Of a stretch of DNA of 64,000 nt, positions 43,535-51,742 are shown piece by piece. The number at the start of each line of letters is the position of its first letter. The first letter of the stretch is position 1. Origin of the DNA: Erythrobacter sp. (GTDB lineage: Bacteria; Pseudomonadota; Alphaproteobacteria; Sphingomonadales; Sphingomonadaceae); the NCBI GenBank assembly GCA_025698865.1, contig JAILWQ010000007.1:16338-80337 (forward strand). The letters are read 5' to 3'. The position numbers were made by a program, and so were the translations under genes. The notes under the pieces were generated by a model, which searched no databases, was not told the origin of the DNA, and worked only from the letters and a program-made list of their open reading frames with translations.

Positions 43535-43903
43535 TCAGGCCGGGAGCAGCTCGCGCACGGCGGCCATGAACGGCCCGATCGAGACCGGCTTGGCAAGATA
43601 ATCCTCCGCCCCCGCGCCGCGGATGCGCTCCTCGTCGCCCTTGCCGGCATAGGCGGTGACGGCGAGCACCGGCGTGGTGGCGAGCGCGGGGTCCCCCTTG
43701 ATCTGCGCGATCAGGTCGAGGCCCGAGACATGGGGCAGCTGGATGTCCATGATCACGAGGTCGGGCGCGAATTTGCGGGTCGTCGTCAGCACGTTCTGCC
43801 CGTCGGCCACCGGCACCACCTCGAAGCCGTTGGCCTTGAGCACGTCGCAGAACAGTTTGCGGTTGAGATCGTTGTCCTCGACAACCATTATACGCTTCGT
43901 CAC
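43535..43903 (-). CDS. divK: DivK-type single-domain response regulator
   Basis: Product of 122 residues from GTG 43903, consisting only of a receiver domain. Acidic pocket Glu9-Asp10, phosphorylation site Asp53 in VIMDIQLPHVSG and Lys105 in YLAKPVS are visible. NDLNRKLFCDVLKANG and the ending PVSIGPFMAAVRELL are characteristic of DivK, which controls the alphaproteobacterial cell cycle by relaying phosphate among PleC, DivJ and DivL. No output domain or kinase gene is adjacent. It is divergent from the DUF3572 gene. Confidence 0.87.
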   Translation of the reverse strand: MTKRIMVVEDNDLNRKLFCDVLKANGFEVVPVADGQNVLTTTRKFAPDLVIMDIQLPHVSGLDLIAQIKGDPALATTPVLAVTAYAGKGDEERIRGAGAEDYLAKPVSIGPFMAAVRELLPA

Positions 43904-44017
43904 GCGACTGCTCCCGGCCCTGTCCGGCAGGCGCGTTAAGCCCTTCGACGGAGATAGACAATTCCACCTGGACCATCCGCCCCCAGCCGCTTTCCGCCCG
44001 AGACCCGCGACCCTTCG

Positions 44018-44266
44018 GTGCTGGCGCTCGAGGCGCTCGGCTGGGCGCTGGCCGACGGGGACCGCGCCGACCGGCTGCTGTCGCTGACCGGCCTCACGCC
44101 CGAGCGGCTGCGCCACGGGATCGAGGACCGGGCGGTGCAGGCCGCCGTGCTCGAATTCATCGCCAATCATGAACCCGATCTGGTGCTCGCGGCCGACGCG
44201 CTGTCGACCACGCCCGAGGCGCTGGTCGCCGCGCACCGGAGCCTCGAGGGCGGGAACGGGGCATGA
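44018..44266 (+). CDS. DUF3572 protein
   Basis: Product of 82 residues from GTG 44018, a small alpha-helical protein (LALEALGWALADGDRADRLLSLTGL, ALSTTPEALVAAHR). Sequence and size fit DUF3572, a conserved alphaproteobacterial family of unknown function often next to divK. No ribosome site precedes GTG 44018; the frame is open to 43958 and a GGAG at 43949 stands eight bases before ATT 43961, so the start is uncertain. The stop overlaps the HAD gene by four bases. Confidence 0.75.
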   Translation: MLALEALGWALADGDRADRLLSLTGLTPERLRHGIEDRAVQAAVLEFIANHEPDLVLAADALSTTPEALVAAHRSLEGGNGA

Positions 44267-44916
44267 GCAATGCGAATGGCAATTCGGGCAACAGGCCGCT
44301 GATCGTCTCCGACTGCGACGAGGTGCTGCTCCACATGGTCGCGCATTTCCGCGACTGGCTGGCGGAGGAGACCGAGGTCGATTTTCTCATGGACGGCGCC
44401 GATTTCGGCAGCGCGGTGCGCCATCGCGGCACCGGCGACCCGGTCGATCAGGCGCAGGTGTGGAAGCTGCTCGGCCAGTTCTTCGACACGCAGATGGACC
44501 GCCAGCTGCCGATTCCCGGTGCAATCGAGGGGATCAACACGCTGGCGGAGCGGGCCGATGTCGTGATCCTCACCAATCTGGTGGATGCACGGCAGGAACG
44601 CCGCCGGGTCCAGCTCGAAAAGCTGGGGCTCGAGGCGCGCGTCTTCACCAATCAGGGGCCGAAGGGTCCGGCGCTCAAGCGCATTCTGGACGAATACCGG
44701 CCGAGCAAGGCGATCTTCATCGACGATCTGCCGCAGCACCATCTCTCGGCCCGCGAGACGATCCCCGACATCACCACGCTTCACCTGTGCGGCGAGCCGC
44801 TGCTCGCCCCGCATATCGACTGCGCCCACAAGGCCGGCCACGCCGACGCCCGGATCGACACCTGGGACGAGGCGCTGCCCTGGCTCGAGGCCCAACTGGA
44901 AAAGGAACCCGCATGA
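44263..44916 (+). CDS. HAD-superfamily hydrolase
   Basis: Product of 217 residues. HAD motif I is SDCDEVLLHM (Asp at about 17 and 19), motif II is LTNLVDARQ and motif IV IFIDDLPQHH; a helical cap lies between I and II. These proteins usually are phosphatases but motif I with Glu after Asp-Cys-Asp is uncommon, so activity is uncertain. The start overlaps DUF3572 and the stop overlaps the RidA gene, each by four bases (ATGA), indicating an operon of translationally coupled genes. Confidence 0.83.
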   Translation: MSNANGNSGNRPLIVSDCDEVLLHMVAHFRDWLAEETEVDFLMDGADFGSAVRHRGTGDPVDQAQVWKLLGQFFDTQMDRQLPIPGAIEGINTLAERADVVILTNLVDARQERRRVQLEKLGLEARVFTNQGPKGPALKRILDEYRPSKAIFIDDLPQHHLSARETIPDITTLHLCGEPLLAPHIDCAHKAGHADARIDTWDEALPWLEAQLEKEPA

Positions 44917-45371
44917 CCATCGCCCAACGACTGACCGATCTCGGCATCGAACTGCCCAAGGCGGCCGCCCCGGTGGCGAGCTACCAGCCGCTCGTCGTCC
45001 ATGGCGACATGGCCTATCTCTCGGGCCAGCTGCCCTTCATCGACGGGGAACTCGTCACCGGCAAGCTCGGCAAGGATGTCGATCTCGACCGCGGACAGGC
45101 CGCGGCGCGCGCGTGCGGGCTGATGATCGTCGCCCAGCTCGACGCGGCGGGCCTGCTCGAACGGGTCGAGCGGATCGTCAAGCTCGGCGGCTTCGTCGCC
45201 AGCGTGCCCGAATTCACCGACCAGCCCAAGGTGGTGAACGGCGCGTCCGACCTCATGGCCGAGATCTTCGGCAATGCCGGCAAGCACGCCCGCAGCGCGG
45301 TCGGCGTGCCGGTCCTGCCGCTGAATGCCGCGGTCGAAGTGGATGCGATCATTGCCCTCAAGGGCGCGTGA
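44913..45371 (+). CDS. RidA-family protein (YjgF/YER057c/UK114)
   Basis: Product of 152 residues of the YjgF/RidA superfamily, in the longer branch (about 150 residues) with HGDMAYLSGQLPFIDGELVTGKLG, KLGGFVASVPEFTDQPKVVNGASDLM and the ending HARSAVGVPVLPLNAAVEVDAIIAL. RidA enzymes deaminate reactive enamine/imine intermediates. The Arg of the canonical active site sits in the HARSAVGV segment. Start overlaps the HAD gene by four bases. Confidence 0.9.
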   Translation: MTIAQRLTDLGIELPKAAAPVASYQPLVVHGDMAYLSGQLPFIDGELVTGKLGKDVDLDRGQAAARACGLMIVAQLDAAGLLERVERIVKLGGFVASVPEFTDQPKVVNGASDLMAEIFGNAGKHARSAVGVPVLPLNAAVEVDAIIALKGA

Positions 45372-45384
45372 TCGTCCTTCTAAT

Positions 45385-46173
45385 TTGCGCGCGCTCGATC
45401 GCCTGCTGACCTCGCCGCCCGACCTCGCACGGGTCGGCTGGCTCTCCCAGTGGACCTATGCCCACCGTGGATTCCATGGCGGCGAGGTGCCGGAAAACAC
45501 GCTGCTGGCCTTCGCCGCCGCCGCCGATGCCGGGCTGGGGATCGAATGCGACATTCAGCGCTCGGCCGACGGGACGGCGATGGTCTTCCACGACTGGGAG
45601 CTCGACCGGCTGATCGAGAGCGAGGGCGCGCTGGGCGACCAGGCGAGCGATTTTCTCGAGACGCTGAAATATCGCGGACAGGATTACGGGATCGCCCAGC
45701 TGGTGACGCTGCTCGACCTCGTTGCCGGGCGCGTGCCGCTGCTGATCGAGATCAAGTCGCGCCCGCGCTACGACATCGCGCGCAGCTGCGCTGCCGTGGC
45801 ACAGGGCCTGTCGGGCTATGAGGGGCTGCACGCCGTGATGAGCTTCGATCCGCGCGTTTCGCGCTGGTTCCGCCGCCACTCGCCGCAGACCGTGCGCGGG
45901 CTGGTGATGCGCGAGGATGCGCACGGCCACACGCAGTCGGCGTGGCGGCGGCATGTGGCGCTGTGGATCGCGCGGCCCGAATTCGTCGCCTACCACATCG
46001 ATGCGCTGCCCAACCGCTTCGCCGCCGATCTGCGCCGGCGCGGATTTCCGATGCCGAGCTGGACGGTCGACAGCCCGGAGAAGCTCGCGACAGTGCGCCG
46101 CCACGCCGACGCGGCGATCGCCGAGGGGGCGGGGCTGGAACTGGCGGGCCTCGACATGGCGGGGAGGGCATGA
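45385..46173 (+). CDS. Glycerophosphodiester phosphodiesterase
   Basis: Product of about 262 residues from TTG 45385 (MRALDRLLTS); no ATG or GTG fits better, since the frame upstream lies in the RidA gene. GDPD motifs are present: YAHRGFHGGEVPENTLLAF near residue 24 with the catalytic HRG and ENT, GIECDIQRSADGTAMVFHDWELDR and LLIEIKS. It hydrolyses glycerophosphodiesters to glycerol 3-phosphate and an alcohol. No signal peptide, so it acts in the cytoplasm. The stop overlaps the next gene by four bases. Confidence 0.9.
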   Translation: MRALDRLLTSPPDLARVGWLSQWTYAHRGFHGGEVPENTLLAFAAAADAGLGIECDIQRSADGTAMVFHDWELDRLIESEGALGDQASDFLETLKYRGQDYGIAQLVTLLDLVAGRVPLLIEIKSRPRYDIARSCAAVAQGLSGYEGLHAVMSFDPRVSRWFRRHSPQTVRGLVMREDAHGHTQSAWRRHVALWIARPEFVAYHIDALPNRFAADLRRRGFPMPSWTVDSPEKLATVRRHADAAIAEGAGLELAGLDMAGRA

Positions 46174-47312
46174 GCGAACTCGTCGCCAGAGTCGGCGGAT
46201 CGGTCGGCGCCTTTCCCGCTGCCGAATGGGACGCGCTCGCGGGCGGCAATCCCTTCGTCTCCCACGCCTTCCTCACCGCACTCGAGGATTCGGGCAGCGT
46301 TGGCGAGGGGACCGGCTGGCAGCCCGTGCCGCTGGTCATCTCTGCCCAAAACGAGGGCGGAGAAGGGGGACCGCTGCTCGCCGCGCTGCCCGCCTATCTC
46401 AAGGGCCACAGCCAGGGCGAATACGTCTTCGACCACAGCTGGGCCGATGCCTACGAGCGGGCCGGGGGGCGCTATTACCCCAAGCTCCAGATCGCCGCGC
46501 CCTTCACCCCCGCCACCGGGCCGCGCCTGTTGCTGTCGGACGATGCGCTGGCCGCCCCGCTGCTGGGAGCGGCGGAGCAGCTGTGCGGCCAGAACGGTTT
46601 TTCCTCGGCCCACGCGACTTTCCTCGATCCGGCACAGGCTCCGCTGTTCGAAAATGCCGGGTGGATGATGCGCAGCGACGTGCAATATCACTGGTTCAAC
46701 CGCGATTATGTCGATTTCGACGCGTTTCTTGCCGAACTTTCCTCGCGCAAGCGCAAGGATCTGCGCAAGGAACGCCGCGCGGCGCAGGAGCAGGTGCGGA
46801 TCGAGCGGCTGCGCGGCGACGAGATCCGGCCCGAACACTGGGACGCGTTCTGGCTGTTCTATCAGGACACCGGCGCGCGCAAATGGGGCTCGCCCTACCT
46901 CACCCGCGAGGCGTTCGACCTGTTCCACGAGAGGATGGGCGAGCGATTGCTGCTGGTGATGGCTTTCGCCGGGAGCGAACCCGTCGCGGGCGCGCTCAAT
47001 TTCATCGGGCCGGACGCGCTCTACGGCCGCTACTGGGGCTGCCTCGCGGACATCCGCTTCCTGCATTTCGAGCTGAGCTATTACCAGGCGATCGAGGCCG
47101 CGATCGAGCTCGGCCTGTCGCGGGTCGAGGCCGGCGCACAGGGCCAGCACAAGCTCGCCCGAGGCTACGAACCGGTCGAGACGCTGTCCGCCCACTGGAT
47201 CGCCGATCGCGGCTTCCGCTCGGCAGTGGCAGACTTCCTCGAGCGCGAACGCGAGGGCGTGGCGCTGGAGCGCAATTTCCTCGAAGAGCGGCTGCCCTTC
47301 CGCAAGGGATAG
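46170..47312 (+). CDS. GNAT/FemAB-like acyltransferase (DUF482)
   Basis: Product of 380 residues. The block SRKRKDLRKERRAAQE with GALNFIGPDALYGRYWGC and HFELSYYQAIEAAIELGLSRVEAGAQGQHK are hallmarks of the peptidogalycan biosynthesis/GNAT (DUF482) family found in sphingomonads and other proteobacteria. FemAB-like proteins transfer aminoacyl or acyl groups; the real substrate is not known. ATG 46170 overlaps the GDPD stop. It is the last gene of the 44018-47312 operon-like run, convergent with the Sel1 gene. Confidence 0.85.
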   Translation: MSELVARVGGSVGAFPAAEWDALAGGNPFVSHAFLTALEDSGSVGEGTGWQPVPLVISAQNEGGEGGPLLAALPAYLKGHSQGEYVFDHSWADAYERAGGRYYPKLQIAAPFTPATGPRLLLSDDALAAPLLGAAEQLCGQNGFSSAHATFLDPAQAPLFENAGWMMRSDVQYHWFNRDYVDFDAFLAELSSRKRKDLRKERRAAQEQVRIERLRGDEIRPEHWDAFWLFYQDTGARKWGSPYLTREAFDLFHERMGERLLLVMAFAGSEPVAGALNFIGPDALYGRYWGCLADIRFLHFELSYYQAIEAAIELGLSRVEAGAQGQHKLARGYEPVETLSAHWIADRGFRSAVADFLEREREGVALERNFLEERLPFRKG

Positions 47313-47642
47313 CTAGGCCGCGCGGCGAGCCTTGGCGCCAAGCCATTCGCGCGCCCGGCGCTGGGCTTCGGCGATCTCGCGCGCGGTCATTTCCTCGGCG
47401 ATGTCGGCGCGGCACCAGGCGGCTTCCTCGTGCCCCTCGGCCGCCGCGATGTTGAACCATTTGTGCGCTTCGACGAGGTCGCATTCGACCCCGTGGCTGC
47501 CGGTAGAGAAAGCGACCGCGAGATCGTAGAGCGCGCCCGTGTTGCCGGCGGCATGGGATGCGAGGCACTTGCCGAGAAGTTCGGCCGCCCCGGCCCCCTG
47601 TCGGATAAGGCCTTCGCCCCCCTGGATGGTCGTGAGTTGCAT
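47313..47642 (-). CDS. Sel1-repeat protein
   Basis: Product of 109 residues from ATG 47642 (MQLTTIQGGEG), after a GGGGGAAT ribosome site. About residues 35-80 carry a Sel1/TPR-like repeat: GALYDLAVAFSTGSHGVECDLVEAHKWFNIAAAEGHEEAAWCRADIA. Such repeats mediate protein contacts. No signal peptide is seen. The function is unknown; DUF-like Sel1 proteins of this size are widespread in Sphingomonadales. It converges directly (no spacer) with the acyltransferase gene. Confidence 0.8.
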   Translation of the reverse strand: MQLTTIQGGEGLIRQGAGAAELLGKCLASHAAGNTGALYDLAVAFSTGSHGVECDLVEAHKWFNIAAAEGHEEAAWCRADIAEEMTAREIAEAQRRAREWLGAKARRAA

Positions 47643-47932
47643 GTGCAATTCCCCCTTCCGCCGGCCTTCCAAGCCAATGTTCACTCCCGATTCCCGGGCC
47701 GGCGCGATTCCTCTTTTGCCGCTGTCATGGTCAACAAAGGGTTAACGCTGTCGGCCGGCCCGTCCGGGAAGTCCGGGATACGCGCCAAGTGGATGGATTT
47801 CCCGGATTCTCGCTTGTGCCTTATCCTGGGCATGCCTATAGGCCCCGCCCATCGGACCGGCGGCAGCGACACGGATAATCCGGGCGCGGCGGGGTGGCGA
47901 CGGCCGACAGGTTTCTGGGGTTCGAGAGTTCG
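47643..47932. other. Intergenic region between sel1-like and dksA genes
   Basis: Divergent spacer of 290 bases that must hold the promoters of both neighbours. The stretch 47765-47815 has a repeated ccggga/tcccgg motif. No ORF with protein-like composition and no RNA gene was recognised. Confidence 0.5.
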
Positions 47933-48391
47933 ATGGCCACCGCGATCAGTCTTGACGAAAAGAGGCTCGCCCGGGTCAAGGCCGAGGTCGGCGAGGGCTA
48001 TGTTCCCGACGAGGCCGAGGAATATATGGGCGCCGACCAGCTCAATTATTTCCGCCTGCTGCTGCTCGAATGGAAGCGTTCGATCCGCGACGCGGCCGAA
48101 AGCACGCTCCAGTCCCTGCAGGACGGCCCGATCCGCGAACCCGACCTTGCCGACCGCGCCTCGAGCGAGACCGACTGGGGCATCGAACTGCGGACCCGCG
48201 ATCGCCAGCGCAAGCTCGTCGCCAAGATCGACGCCGCGCTGCGCCGCATCGACGAGGGCGAATACGGTTTCTGCGAGGTGACCGGCGATCCCATTGGCCT
48301 CGGCCGGCTGATCGCCCGCCCGGTCGCGACCATGACGGTCGAGGCGCAGGAGGCGCACGAGCGTACCGAAAAGGTCTCTCGCGACAGATAG
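47933..48391 (+). CDS. dksA: DksA-family transcription factor, one-cysteine type
   Basis: Product of 152 residues from ATG 47933 (MATAISLDEKR); GTG 47894 would add an unlikely leader. DksA binds RNA polymerase in the secondary channel and works with ppGpp. The coiled-coil with the acidic tip (YEFKE... here WGIELRTRDRQRKLVAKIDAAL) and the globular end GEYGFCEVTGDPIGLGRLIARP are visible. The zinc ribbon keeps only one cysteine (FCEVTGDPI) where the E. coli protein has four; the same loss is known in other alphaproteobacterial DksA proteins. A PilZ gene follows after 110 bases. Confidence 0.9.
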   Translation: MATAISLDEKRLARVKAEVGEGYVPDEAEEYMGADQLNYFRLLLLEWKRSIRDAAESTLQSLQDGPIREPDLADRASSETDWGIELRTRDRQRKLVAKIDAALRRIDEGEYGFCEVTGDPIGLGRLIARPVATMTVEAQEAHERTEKVSRDR

Positions 48392-48502
48392 GGTTTCCCG
48401 GGCCAGCGCGCTTACCCTTTGTTCAGCGATTTTCGACTACCAGCCTATCGACCCGCCACAATCGACCTGATACCCGAGACGTCAGGAAGGGAACCGACCA
48501 GA

Positions 48503-48874
48503 ATGTCCGCCGTCAACACGCGCAATCTCGACCGCGACAGCCTTTTCCTGTTGGGCGAGCTGCTCGTCGACGGGCAGGGCGATCCGGTCCGCGTGAAGAT
48601 CCGCAACCTTTCCGCCGGGGGCATGATGGCCGAGGGCGATATGGACGTCGAACGTGGTGCACGGGTCACCGTCACCCTGCGCAATATCGGCAAGGTCAGC
48701 GGCAGCGTCGCCTGGGTGCAGGACAATCGCATTGGCGTCGCCTTCGAGTACGAGATCGATCCCAAGCTCGCCCGCGCTCCGGTGGGAACCGGCGAGACCA
48801 CGCCGCGCTACACGCGCCCGGTGCTCGCCCGAACGGTGAGCGAAGACTGGACCGGACCCGTCCGCAAGCTCTGA
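48503..48874 (+). CDS. PilZ-domain protein
   Basis: Product of 123 residues from ATG 48503 (MSAVNTRNLDRDSLF), after AGGAAGGG. It is a small single-domain PilZ protein: the RNLSAGGMMAEGD block is the D/N-x-S-x-x-G part of the c-di-GMP site, and the following VERGARVTVTLRNIGKVSGSVAWVQDNRIGVAFEYEID is the usual beta-barrel strand set. The RxxxR half of the c-di-GMP motif is not obvious in the N-terminus, so ligand binding is uncertain. Partner unknown. Confidence 0.83.
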   Translation: MSAVNTRNLDRDSLFLLGELLVDGQGDPVRVKIRNLSAGGMMAEGDMDVERGARVTVTLRNIGKVSGSVAWVQDNRIGVAFEYEIDPKLARAPVGTGETTPRYTRPVLARTVSEDWTGPVRKL

Positions 48875-48957
48875 CCGCCGCACGCTCCGACCGCGACCGG
48901 GCCGATCGGGCAAGGCAGGTGCTGACGCGGGGCGCGCGACTTGCTAGCGCATCATCC

Positions 48958-50439
48958 ATGCGACGCCTTCTCGCCCTTCTGCTCCTGCCCCTGCTCCTGT
49001 GGGGCTGCGGCGGCGGGCGTTCGGACGGGGAAGTGGACGTCGCGATCATCGGCGATCCGGCGGACCTTGCAGCCGACGGCCTGCGCCTCGGCCCCGTAGG
49101 GCAACACCTTCGCGCCGCCCGGGCGCAGGGCCTAGTGCGGCTCGACGAGGCGGGGCAGGTGGTGCCGGCCATCGCGGAGCGCTGGATCGTCACCGACGAC
49201 GGCACCAGCTACATCTTCCGCATCCGCGAATTCGATCTGCCGGGGGGCGAGCGGCTGGACGCGCGCGCCGTGCGCGATTCGCTGCGGACGACGATCGCGG
49301 GGCTTCGGGGCACCTCGATGGGCCTCGATTTCGGCAAGCTGCGCGACGTGCGGGCCATGGCGGGCCGGGTGGTGGAAATCCGCCTGAAGAGTCCGATGCC
49401 CGAACTGCTGCATCTGCTGGCCCAGCCCGAAATGGGACTTTCGATCGGCGGGGCCGCGATCGGCCCGATGATCGCCACGCGCGAGGACATTTCGGTCAAT
49501 CTCGCCGCCATGTCCCCCCAGGCACGCGGGCTCCCGCGCCAGCCCGGCTGGGAAGAAGCCGTTCGGGCGGTGCGCCTGTCCGCGGTGTCCGCGCCCGCCG
49601 CGGTCCAGGGCTTCGCCGACGGGCGTTACGATGTGGTGCTGGGCGGGACTCTCACCGATTTTCCGCTGGCCGAGGCCGGCCCGCTGGCACGCGGGACCAT
49701 CCGGCTGAATTCGACGATCGGGCTGTTCGGCCTCGATATCCGGCGCGGCGAGGGGTTCCTGGCCGATCCCGCCAATCGCGAGGCGCTGTCGATGGCGCTC
49801 GACCGGGCCGCTCTGATCCAGCCCTTCAACATCGCCGGCTGGAACGCCGCGACGAGCATCGTGCCCGACGATATCTCGCAGACCGACGGGACCGGCGACG
49901 AGGGCTGGGCGGCGCAGACGATCGAACGGCGGCGCCAGCGCGCGCGCGAGGTGGTCGGGGCCTGGGCGCGCACGAATGGCGAGGTGGTCCTGCGCATCGT
50001 CCTGCCCGAAGGTCCGGGGGCGGACATCCTGCTGCGCGGGCTCGCCTCGCAATGGGGCGAGATCGGGGTGCGGCTGGTGCGCATCACCGGTGACGGCGTG
50101 CGCAGCGGTGCACAGGGCGCGGTCGATCTGGTCCTGCGCGACCGGGTCGCCCGTTTCGGTGGATCGCTGTGGTTCCTCAACCAGTTCAACTGCACGGTCA
50201 CGCGCGGCATCTGCTCCGAGGACGTCGACTTCCTGGTCGATCTCGCCAACAACGCCTCCGACCCCGCCGAGAGCGCAAGCTACATGGCGGAGGCCGAGGC
50301 CGCGCTCGACGCGCTGGAGCCCTTCATTCCCATCGGCGCGCCGATACGCTGGTCGATGGTCCGCGCCGATGTCGAAGGCTTCAGCGAAAATCCCTGGGCG
50401 CTGCATCCCTTGTTCCCGCTGTCCCGCGCGCCCATCTAG
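48958..50439 (+). CDS. Peptide/dipeptide ABC-type substrate-binding lipoprotein
   Basis: Product of 493 residues. The start ATG 48958 gives a lipoprotein signal (RRLLALLLLPLLLWGC, Cys at about 17), so it is anchored in the periplasm. The rest matches the SBP family 5 (oligopeptide-binding) pattern: AIAERWIVTDDGTSYIFRIRE, DARAVRDSLRTTI, LNSTIGLFGLDIRRGEGF and DPANREALSMALDR. The long open frame before it starts in DksA and is a shadow. No permease or ATPase gene is adjacent, and a DUF4112 gene follows after five bases, so it is an orphan binding protein. Confidence 0.85.
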   Translation: MRRLLALLLLPLLLWGCGGGRSDGEVDVAIIGDPADLAADGLRLGPVGQHLRAARAQGLVRLDEAGQVVPAIAERWIVTDDGTSYIFRIREFDLPGGERLDARAVRDSLRTTIAGLRGTSMGLDFGKLRDVRAMAGRVVEIRLKSPMPELLHLLAQPEMGLSIGGAAIGPMIATREDISVNLAAMSPQARGLPRQPGWEEAVRAVRLSAVSAPAAVQGFADGRYDVVLGGTLTDFPLAEAGPLARGTIRLNSTIGLFGLDIRRGEGFLADPANREALSMALDRAALIQPFNIAGWNAATSIVPDDISQTDGTGDEGWAAQTIERRRQRAREVVGAWARTNGEVVLRIVLPEGPGADILLRGLASQWGEIGVRLVRITGDGVRSGAQGAVDLVLRDRVARFGGSLWFLNQFNCTVTRGICSEDVDFLVDLANNASDPAESASYMAEAEAALDALEPFIPIGAPIRWSMVRADVEGFSENPWALHPLFPLSRAPI

Positions 50440-50444
50440 GCCGC

Positions 50445-50903
50445 ATGGACGACAATCGCTCGAACGCGCAGCCCCGGTCCTTCACCTTCGGGACCAGCGC
50501 CGGCCCCGGAAGCGAGGGTCTCGACATGCCGATGGGACGGGACATCCATTCCATACGCCGCCGGTTGGAGGCGATGGAGCACATTCTCGAGCGCAGCTTC
50601 CGTGTTCCCGGCATCAATTATCCCGTCGGCCTAGACGCGATTATCGGCCTGATCCCGGTGGTGGGCGATCTGGTGGCCGCCGCCATGGGGTCGTATATCG
50701 TGTGGGAGGCGCGCAATCTGGGCCTGCCCAAGTGGAAGCTGTGGCGCATGGGCGGCAATATCGCGCTCGACACCGCGATCGGCGCGATCCCGCTGGTGGG
50801 CGACGCCTTCGACCTTGCCTTCCGCTCCAACACCCGGAACCTGCGGATCATCCGCAAGCATCTCGACAAACATCACCCGGCCACCCGTACGATCGAGCAG
50901 TAG
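50445..50903 (+). CDS. DUF4112 protein
   Basis: Product of 152 residues beginning five bases after the binding-protein stop. DUF4112 features: GLDAIIGLIPVVGDLVAAAMGSYIVWEARNLG with a first membrane-like helix, and NIALDTAIGAIPLVGDAFDLAFRSNTRN with the repeated IPxVGD motif. Family members are small membrane proteins of unknown function. The N-terminal 30 residues are polar and disordered-looking. It may be cotranscribed with the binding protein; kynA starts 47 bases later. Confidence 0.85.
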   Translation: MDDNRSNAQPRSFTFGTSAGPGSEGLDMPMGRDIHSIRRRLEAMEHILERSFRVPGINYPVGLDAIIGLIPVVGDLVAAAMGSYIVWEARNLGLPKWKLWRMGGNIALDTAIGAIPLVGDAFDLAFRSNTRNLRIIRKHLDKHHPATRTIEQ

Positions 50904-50950
50904 CGCAGCCAGACGTTTCGCTCCATGCGATCCCGCGCTAGGGCGGGGCC

Positions 50951-51742
50951 ATGGCCAAGGATGTCACCTACTCCTCCTATCTCGATCTCGACCGCATTCT
51001 GGCGGCGCAGCACCCGGTTTCGGGCGCGCATGACGAGATGCTGTTCATCATCGTCCACCAAGCGAGCGAGCTGTGGCTCAAGCTCTGCCTGCACGAGCTG
51101 GAGGCCGCGCGCGACCGGATCGCGGCGGACGATCTGCGCCCCGCCTTCAAGATGCTCGCCCGCGTGGCGCGGGCTCAGGGCCAGCTGATCCAGAGCTGGG
51201 ACGTGCTCAGCACCATGACCCCGCACGATTATTCGACCGTGCGCCCGCATCTCGGCGGCTCGAGCGGGTTCCAGAGCGCGCAGTACCGGTTGATGGAATT
51301 CCTGCTCGGCGGACGCAATCCGGACATGGTGACGATGCACGAGGCGGTCCCCGAGGTCGCGGCGCAGCTGCGGGAGGAGCTGACCCGGCCGAGCATCTAT
51401 GCCGAGACCATCGCGCTACTTTCGCGCCGCGGCTTCGCCATTCCCGATGACGTGCTGAACCGCCCGCATGAGGCGACATGGGACCGCTCCGAGGCGGTCG
51501 AGGCGGCATGGGCGGAGATCTACCGCAACCCGCAGGACCTGTGGGACCTCTACGAGCTGGCGGAGAAGCTGGTCGATCTCGAATACCATTTCCAGCGCTG
51601 GCGCTTCGGCCATTTGAAGACCGTTGAGCGGATCATCGGCTTCAAGAAGGGCACCGGCGGCACGCCCGGCGTCCCCTATCTCGGCAAGGTGCTGGAACAG
51701 GCCTTCTTCCCCGAACTGCTGAGCGTGAGGACGGCCCTGTGA
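50951..51742 (+). CDS. kynA: Tryptophan 2,3-dioxygenase
   Basis: Product of 263 residues, a haem enzyme opening the indole ring of tryptophan to N-formylkynurenine. Family marks: VTYSSYLDLDRILAAQHPVSG at the start, FIIVHQASELWLKLCLHELEAAR near residue 37 and the FQSAQYRLMEFLLGG block near residue 100. The C-terminal HLKTVERIIGFKKGTGGTPGVPYL contains the proximal haem histidine region. The stop overlaps kynB by four bases. First gene of a kynABU operon for tryptophan breakdown to anthranilate. Confidence 0.95.
   Translation: MAKDVTYSSYLDLDRILAAQHPVSGAHDEMLFIIVHQASELWLKLCLHELEAARDRIAADDLRPAFKMLARVARAQGQLIQSWDVLSTMTPHDYSTVRPHLGGSSGFQSAQYRLMEFLLGGRNPDMVTMHEAVPEVAAQLREELTRPSIYAETIALLSRRGFAIPDDVLNRPHEATWDRSEAVEAAWAEIYRNPQDLWDLYELAEKLVDLEYHFQRWRFGHLKTVERIIGFKKGTGGTPGVPYLGKVLEQAFFPELLSVRTAL

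Noticed and set aside
43516..43539. Inverted repeat cctgaac/gttcagg at the end of divK as terminator
   Set aside because: It overlaps the stop codon of divK and has no T-tract on the minus strand.
48070..48957. Open frame from 48070 continuing into the binding-protein gene
   Set aside because: The first part is a shadow of dksA and the PilZ gene; a lipoprotein signal begins at 48958.
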